Source of the DNA: Gelidibacter maritimus
GTDB taxonomy: Bacteria; Bacteroidota; Bacteroidia; Flavobacteriales; Flavobacteriaceae
NCBI RefSeq assembly: GCF_014062315.1
Contig: NZ_JACGLT010000018.1
Coordinates: 1-64,000, forward strand
Direction of reading: 5' to 3'
DNA: 64,000 bases
Below are positions 59,389-64,000 of this stretch, piece after piece (position 1 is the stretch's first letter; every line of letters starts with the position of its first letter). The notes under the pieces are model-generated. The model saw only the letters and a list, made by a program, of their open reading frames with translations, was not told the DNA's origin and did no database searches. Both the position numbers and the translations under genes were made by a program.

Positions 59389-60972
59389 TTAAAAAGTTAA
59401 ATTTAAGGTTCTTTTGCCACTCGTTTCTGACGTCGGAATAATTAAATAGCCAGCATCAGAATCCTTGATTTTTTCAATTGAAAAATCTTTGATCTCTTCC
59501 TTATTTAATTTAGAAATATTCGGAATATAAATAACCGTTGGCGAATTATTGTTCATGCCTTCTTCTTCCCACGCCATCGTAAAGGTGTTGCTGTCAAAAT
59601 CATTACGATAATTTAATAATTGACCATTGGTATAAGCTGGATAGGCCCGCACCAATACTTGATTGAAGTATTCCATGTCTTCAAGATCATTGGTATAAGA
59701 CCAATAGGCATTGCCAAACAAATGCTCTTCAATTAAGCCAACGGAATGTACGGCCGTAGGAATGACCGTTTCGGAATTGTCGTAATACGCACCCCACTCG
59801 CCAAGCCAAACCGGCATTTTCAATTGTTCTCCTTTTTTATTGATTTGTTCAAAGATATAATCCACACGTTCATTAGCTGCTAAAGCTGCTGCCTTGGTAT
59901 CCACTACCAAATCGTAACCATGGGCGGCATAAGCCACTAAAGGATCTGGACTGCCATCTGCCAACGACACGCGTTCAATACTACTGGCGACACCCGTATT
60001 CCCATAATAACTATGCTCTAAAAATATAATATGATTATTATCCACTTCTCGAATGGCATGACTCACTTTTTGATACATGTCCTGCAAGTGTTTCGATTCA
60101 AATTCCTTAACCAAATCAAAAAGCTGACTAATCACAAAATCATAATTCTCTTTTGTAGAGATGACATTCAAGGCTTCCATTCTGCTCTCTTCTTCAGACC
60201 ACATGGCACCCAATTGTTCTTCTGTAAGCACTTCACCTGTCAGTTTGTAATGCAGTTGACCATAAGCCCCCAACAGGACCATGGTGGATTGCACTCCTGA
60301 AGAACCGGGGAACGGCTCATTCATAATGTCATAACCAATAACCGTTTTGTTGTTGGCGTAACGTTTTGCAATATGCTGCCATAAAGCGATATATCGGTCT
60401 TGGATGCCAACACCATCAGCGGCAGGTTTATTGCGCCAGAAGTTATCAAATGCGGTTTGTACCGCTTCGCTCAACAGGTAAGCATCGCTCCAAATAGCTC
60501 CAGTGGTATGCGGTTTGCCTTCATCCAATGTTGCCCATTCAGGGGCGCCATCACTGTATTTTACACTGAAAAGATCCTGGTGCATATCCAATACCACAAA
60601 AATATTGTTGTCTGCCGCCCATTGAATTCTTTGGTCTATTTCTTTGAGATAGTCTTCATTATAAACGCCTGGTTCAGGTTCCAAACCATCCCAAATGATG
60701 AGGAAGCGAATGGTATTTACGCCATGTTTTTTTAGGTTGGCATACAGTTCAGGGCCACTTTGAAAAATATAGCCCTCCTCTTTATTCTTGCTGCCTACAT
60801 TCACACCATTTAAAATAACCTGTCTGCCAAGATCATCAACAAACCGATCACCTTCTACGGTAATTGTACTTGGCAAACTCGCATTAATATCTGTTTTTTC
60901 TTTATTATTATCACAGCTTAAAAACACTACCGCAATCAATAATAACACTATTCTTTTTTGAAATTTGATCAT
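59389..60972 (-). CDS. Glycoside hydrolase family 5-like lipoprotein
   Basis: Lipoprotein of 527 residues (lipobox VFLSCDNN) with a GH5 (cellulase/endoglycoceramidase-like) TIM barrel. Seen are the start RFVDDLGRQVILNGVNVGSK, HGVNTIRFLIIWDGLEPEPG, VVLDMHQDLF, the acid/base Glu219 in YDIMNEPFPG and the nucleophile Glu392 in VWLGEWGAYY. A C-terminal beta domain (about 440-527) follows. The DMHQDLF and NEPFPG context favours the endoglycoceramidase-like branch, acting on beta-glucosides or similar. Its neighbour SusD gene suggests polysaccharide use. Confidence 0.88.
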   Translation of the reverse strand: MIKFQKRIVLLLIAVVFLSCDNNKEKTDINASLPSTITVEGDRFVDDLGRQVILNGVNVGSKNKEEGYIFQSGPELYANLKKHGVNTIRFLIIWDGLEPEPGVYNEDYLKEIDQRIQWAADNNIFVVLDMHQDLFSVKYSDGAPEWATLDEGKPHTTGAIWSDAYLLSEAVQTAFDNFWRNKPAADGVGIQDRYIALWQHIAKRYANNKTVIGYDIMNEPFPGSSGVQSTMVLLGAYGQLHYKLTGEVLTEEQLGAMWSEEESRMEALNVISTKENYDFVISQLFDLVKEFESKHLQDMYQKVSHAIREVDNNHIIFLEHSYYGNTGVASSIERVSLADGSPDPLVAYAAHGYDLVVDTKAAALAANERVDYIFEQINKKGEQLKMPVWLGEWGAYYDNSETVIPTAVHSVGLIEEHLFGNAYWSYTNDLEDMEYFNQVLVRAYPAYTNGQLLNYRNDFDSNTFTMAWEEEGMNNNSPTVIYIPNISKLNKEEIKDFSIEKIKDSDAGYLIIPTSETSGKRTLNLTF

Positions 60973-61008
60973 TATTTGACTCTTAATTATTTGATTAAAA
61001 TTGCCCTT

Positions 61009-62391
61009 TTAAAAAAGGTGTTTGATTTTCTTTACAAAATTCATCGGAACATTATAAGGAGGATAACGCACAGGCGCTTCAAACCAATTGGCTTTCTTAA
61101 TTATCGCTTTATGATGTGAAAAAATATCAAAGGATAATTTACCGTGGTAGGCTCCAATCCCACTTTGGCCTACACCTCCAAAGGGCAATCTTTTATTGGT
61201 GATTTGGATAACGGTATCGTTGATGGCACCACCTCCAAAGCTATAAGTATCAATGATTTTGTTTTGAAACTTTTTATTGTTGGAAAACACATAGGTTGCC
61301 AAGGGTTTGCCATAATTCTTTATATAATTATCAATATCCGCATCTGTCTTATAGGAGATAATAGGCAGAATGGGTCCGAAAATCTCGCCTGCCATGAGCT
61401 TGCTGTCCAATTGCGGTTCGTTGACCAAGGTTGGCGACAGGTAATTGTCGGCGTCATTGCTCTGACCTCCAAAAAGGATTTCTTCCCCCTCCAACATATC
61501 CTTTAATCCCTGATAATGTTTTTGGCTCACTGTTCTGGAAAAATCTGGTGAGGCTTCCATATTTTGGCCATAAGACTTAGTGATATGTTCTTTTAGTGCA
61601 GCAATCAATTTGTCCTTGACCTTTTCGTGCACCAAAATATAATCGGAAGCAATACAGGTTTGACCAGCATTTAGGAACTTGCCCCAAACAATACGTTTTG
61701 CTGCGAGAGCGATGGAGGCTGTGTCATCCACAATGCACGGATTTTTACCACCTAATTCTAAAGTCACTGGAGTTAAATGTTTGGCCGCACTCTCATATAC
61801 TATTTTCCCCACTCGAGGACTTCCGGTAAAGAAGATATAATCCCATTTTTCAGCCAGGAGTTCTTGGGATACTTCTACCCCACCTTCTACAACGGTCACA
61901 TGAGCCGGGTCAAAAACAGCTTTGATAATTTCTGAAATAATTGCCGCGGTATGAGGCGTCACTTCCGATGGTTTTATGACCACCGTATTCCCTGCAGCAA
62001 CAGCACCAATTAGCGGTGCGATGGCCAACTGAAAAGGATAATTCCATGGGGCAATCACCAATACCGCACCATAGGGTTCCTTATAAATATAATCTGATGA
62101 TGGCCAGTTCATCCAGCTCCCAGAAACCCGTTCTGGACTTGCCCAATGATCAATGTTTTTGAGGACATGTTTAATTTCAGCCAGTACAAATTGTGTTTCA
62201 GCCGCCAAGGTTTCAAACTTAGGCTTTTTGAAATCGGCATATAAGGCATCGCAAATGGCATCTTCTCTTTTAACAATCTCTCGTTGCAAACGCTTTAATG
62301 CATCTTTTCTAAATGCAACATCTTTTGACTGTTGCGATTTAAAAAACTCTCTATGTTGTTGTATTATCTGACTGGTCATTATACGTTCCAT
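61009..62391 (-). CDS. Aldehyde dehydrogenase (ALDH3-like)
   Basis: NAD(P)-dependent enzyme of 460 residues, a common length for the class-3 aldehyde dehydrogenases. N-terminal helical part, then EPYGAVLVIAPWNYPFQLAI, AGNTVVIKPSEVTPHTAAII, YIFFTGSPRVGKIVYESAAK. The catalytic Glu is in VTLELGGKNPCIVDD and the nucleophilic Cys in NAGQTCIASDYILVHEKV. The C-terminal tail LPFGGVGQSGIGAYHGKLSF is usual for the class. It begins 36 bp from the GH5-like gene stop on the same strand. Substrate is unknown. Confidence 0.93.
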   Translation of the reverse strand: MERIMTSQIIQQHREFFKSQQSKDVAFRKDALKRLQREIVKREDAICDALYADFKKPKFETLAAETQFVLAEIKHVLKNIDHWASPERVSGSWMNWPSSDYIYKEPYGAVLVIAPWNYPFQLAIAPLIGAVAAGNTVVIKPSEVTPHTAAIISEIIKAVFDPAHVTVVEGGVEVSQELLAEKWDYIFFTGSPRVGKIVYESAAKHLTPVTLELGGKNPCIVDDTASIALAAKRIVWGKFLNAGQTCIASDYILVHEKVKDKLIAALKEHITKSYGQNMEASPDFSRTVSQKHYQGLKDMLEGEEILFGGQSNDADNYLSPTLVNEPQLDSKLMAGEIFGPILPIISYKTDADIDNYIKNYGKPLATYVFSNNKKFQNKIIDTYSFGGGAINDTVIQITNKRLPFGGVGQSGIGAYHGKLSFDIFSHHKAIIKKANWFEAPVRYPPYNVPMNFVKKIKHLF

Positions 62392-62622
62392 TTACTTAAA
62401 TTTCTTAAAATTATGTTTCAAATTAAAGCTGCTCATTTAGCTGAATTCAATTAAAATCCCACCTATTGCCAAGAGAATTATAGAATAAAAATAGAATTCT
62501 CATTTTAAGAAAGTGGCTCCCGACATTCCCAAATAGTTGGGGCAATCGAAAACCACTTGACCTCAGGGGATTTAATTATTAAACCTCATAGTTTTAAAAT
62601 CTCATGCTTAAGCTGATTAACA

Positions 62623-63513
62623 CTACTGCGCTTCCAATGACAAATGGAACAATAAAGTCGGTTTGTCATAAACAGTAGGCTCTGTGTGAATACCAATAGC
62701 GATGTTCATGCTATTTGCGGTTATTTCTTTTAATATCACCAAGACTTCCATGTCCTTAAATCCAAGATATTCACCTAAAATCAGTCGTTTTTTGTTTGTG
62801 AAATTGACTGGACCTTCAGCGGCATCTACGGTAAAATCGCCTTCAAAAAGTTCCCAAGTGGCATCTGTTGCCGGTGTGTAAACTACATTGGCCAACGGCA
62901 CACTCTGTGGATCATAAGAAACAGCAGTAATATTTTCAGCGTGCATAATGCTGGCATAGACCAATCCCATGAGACTTTGACCATCTTTGTTATCCACTTT
63001 GTATGTGCCATCGTGCACAAAGGTAAAGGTGTCTTCGTAAGAAGCTCCCAATCCTACGGCATCCAAAAGGTTATCGAACGCAGGAAGAAAAAGATTTAAT
63101 TCATTAGCTACAGGTCCTGCACCCTCTTTTCCAGAAGTATATGCTTTTTTAAGTCGCCATGTTTTCCCTTCTGGTTTGGCTTGACCTCCAGTCAATAAAA
63201 TTTCTAAGGACTCTTGAATGGTCACAGTTTTTGTTTCAGAAAATGTGCCATTAGGTCCTGTAACTGTCATTACTACCGTATATTCTCCTGCAGCTGCATA
63301 AGCGTATACCGGATCTTCTTCCGAACTGGTGGAACCATCACCAAAATCCCAAGAAATTGAGCTGGCGTTTTCTACCGTTCCATTAAAGGTTACTTGAGTA
63401 CCTTCTACCAAAAACTGGAAATCGGCCAAAGGGCTATTGTTATCATCATCGGAGCTACACGTCAAAAACAGCATGGTGAGCATTAAGACGCTCAAAATTT
63501 TTATATTTTTCAT
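62623..63513 (-). CDS. PKD-domain lipoprotein of a polysaccharide-utilisation locus
   Basis: Lipoprotein of 296 residues (lipobox LFLTCSSDD). A PKD domain occupies about 30-100: ADFQFLVEGTQVTFNGTVEN, ISWDFGDGSTSSEEDPVYAY, AGEYTVVMTVTGPNG. The remaining 190 residues have no recognised fold but resemble surface glycan-binding proteins found after susD genes. It starts 43 bp after the susD-like stop on the same strand. It would bind polysaccharide at the cell surface; this is inferred from position and the PKD module. Confidence 0.85.
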   Translation of the reverse strand: MKNIKILSVLMLTMLFLTCSSDDDNNSPLADFQFLVEGTQVTFNGTVENASSISWDFGDGSTSSEEDPVYAYAAAGEYTVVMTVTGPNGTFSETKTVTIQESLEILLTGGQAKPEGKTWRLKKAYTSGKEGAGPVANELNLFLPAFDNLLDAVGLGASYEDTFTFVHDGTYKVDNKDGQSLMGLVYASIMHAENITAVSYDPQSVPLANVVYTPATDATWELFEGDFTVDAAEGPVNFTNKKRLILGEYLGFKDMEVLVILKEITANSMNIAIGIHTEPTVYDKPTLLFHLSLEAQ

Positions 63514-63556
63514 ATGGGTATATTTATTTTTTTAAATAGGATATGTTTTTTAAAAT

Positions 63557-64000
63557 TTAATTTTTATCCCACCACACCGGGGTGTCAATTTTATTTGCGC
63601 CCTGTCTTGAAATGGCTTCCAAAACATTGTCATTATTAGAACTCAATTCAAAACTTGAATATAAAAATCGTTTTGGCAACACACCGTTAGTGGCGCCTTG
63701 GGCTAAATTGGGAGCTGTTCTATCGGCGATAATTGGATAGCCCGTTCGTCGGATATGCGACCATCCTTCAAAGTAATTTGGCACGAGTGCCACCCACATT
63801 TGAGTTCCGATTTGTAAAGCATCATTAGCACCCGATAATGAGGCCTCTGGACTATTCATAAAATCAGTAATTTCAGTGGCGTCAACCTCCCATTGATTCA
63901 ATGAGGTTTCAATACCATTTCTATATAAGACATTGGCCTGTGCAGGATCATTATCATAAGCCAAAGCCGCTTCGGCTCTTAGCAACCAAATTTCCGATGC
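63557..64000 (-). CDS. SusD/RagB-like outer-membrane lipoprotein, C-terminal part (cut by window edge)
   Basis: The frame is open to the right edge; the reading continues upstream as ASEIW before the first listed leucine. The end of a SusD-like protein is recognised by [48 protein letters not shown] and the terminal WWDKN. SusD proteins bind glycans at the surface with a TonB-dependent SusC partner, which should lie beyond the window on the right. Only about 148 residues of a usual 450-550 are in view. Confidence 0.9.
   Translation of the reverse strand, partial: ASEIWLLRAEAALAYDNDPAQANVLYRNGIETSLNQWEVDATEITDFMNSPEASLSGANDALQIGTQMWVALVPNYFEGWSHIRRTGYPIIADRTAPNLAQGATNGVLPKRFLYSSFELSSNNDNVLEAISRQGANKIDTPVWWDKN

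Noticed and set aside
1-64000. tRNA, rRNA or phage genes
   Set aside because: Intergenic gaps were scanned by eye for tRNA-like cloverleaf sequences, rRNA motifs and phage structural proteins; none was convincing.

Overview
The window looks like chromosome of a marine or environmental Bacteroidota, most likely a Flavobacteriaceae. The evidence is low-GC coding sequence with many lipoproteins of the 'SCKN/SCKS' type, Bacteroidota -7 promoter boxes (TAnnTTTG), a SusD-like protein at the right edge, DUF1080/Gfo-Idh-MocA sugar enzymes, a HYC_CC_PP protein, and typical Bacteroidota palindromic repeats. No rRNA, tRNA or CRISPR array was recognised.

Layout. (1) 0-4.6 kb is an accessory island: a complete group II (class C-like) intron with its reverse transcriptase, inserted at the end of a 130-bp palindromic cassette-like element. 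It is followed by a PIN-domain toxin-antitoxin pair, an IS110-family transposase remnant, a second toxin-antitoxin pair and a truncated copy of the same type of element. (2) 4.6-13.4 kb holds scattered housekeeping and stress genes: a BASS transporter, an erythromycin-esterase-like protein, three GNAT acetyltransferases, DUF2071, an MscS channel and a DUF1275 protein. (3) 13.5-16.1 kb holds an arsenic pair (ArsR, ArsM) and a HipA-like kinase overlapping a DUF3037 gene. (4) 16.2-24 kb holds a true formylglycine-generating enzyme, a processive glycosyltransferase, a GH109-like Gfo/Idh/MocA enzyme, an M1 peptidase and a DUF481 outer-membrane protein. (5) 24.2-37.5 kb is a copper/silver resistance cluster, all on the minus strand: HYC_CC_PP, CusA-, CusC- and CusB-like proteins, two DUF3347 proteins, CopA with duplicated metal-binding domains, a DUF305 protein and a CDF transporter. 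It is interrupted by a REP-associated tyrosine transposase (RAYT) bracketed by its own palindromes. (6) 37.5-44 kb holds a glutathione peroxidase, a SugE-like exporter, a three-gene ferric-iron ABC importer whose ATPase has a striking cysteine-rich tail, and an EamA transporter. (7) 44.4-49.1 kb holds an FAD dehydrogenase plus thiamine-diphosphate enzyme operon, then a third toxin-antitoxin pair followed by a second intact cassette-like element. (8) 49.2-59 kb is a coherent sugar cluster: two Gfo/Idh/MocA oxidoreductases, two DUF1080 lipoproteins, a TIM-barrel isomerase-like lipoprotein, and a GMC oxidoreductase with its Tat-exported small subunit. (9) 59.4-64 kb holds a GH5-like lipoprotein, an aldehyde dehydrogenase, a PKD lipoprotein and the C-terminal end of a SusD-like protein, the tail of a polysaccharide-utilisation locus running off the right edge.

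How the parts work together. The copper genes form an inner-membrane pump (CopA) plus a tripartite RND efflux chain. The 49-59 kb genes fit a pathway in which glycosides are oxidised to 3-keto sugars (GMC or Gfo/Idh enzymes) and then cleaved or remodelled by DUF1080 and TIM-barrel proteins; the GH109-like enzyme at 19 kb uses related NAD-dependent chemistry. The most unusual structural features are the group II intron sitting at the end of an attC-like hairpin element, the RAYT/REP unit in the copper operon, palindromes translated inside CopA, and the cysteine-rich C-terminus of the iron-transport ATPase.
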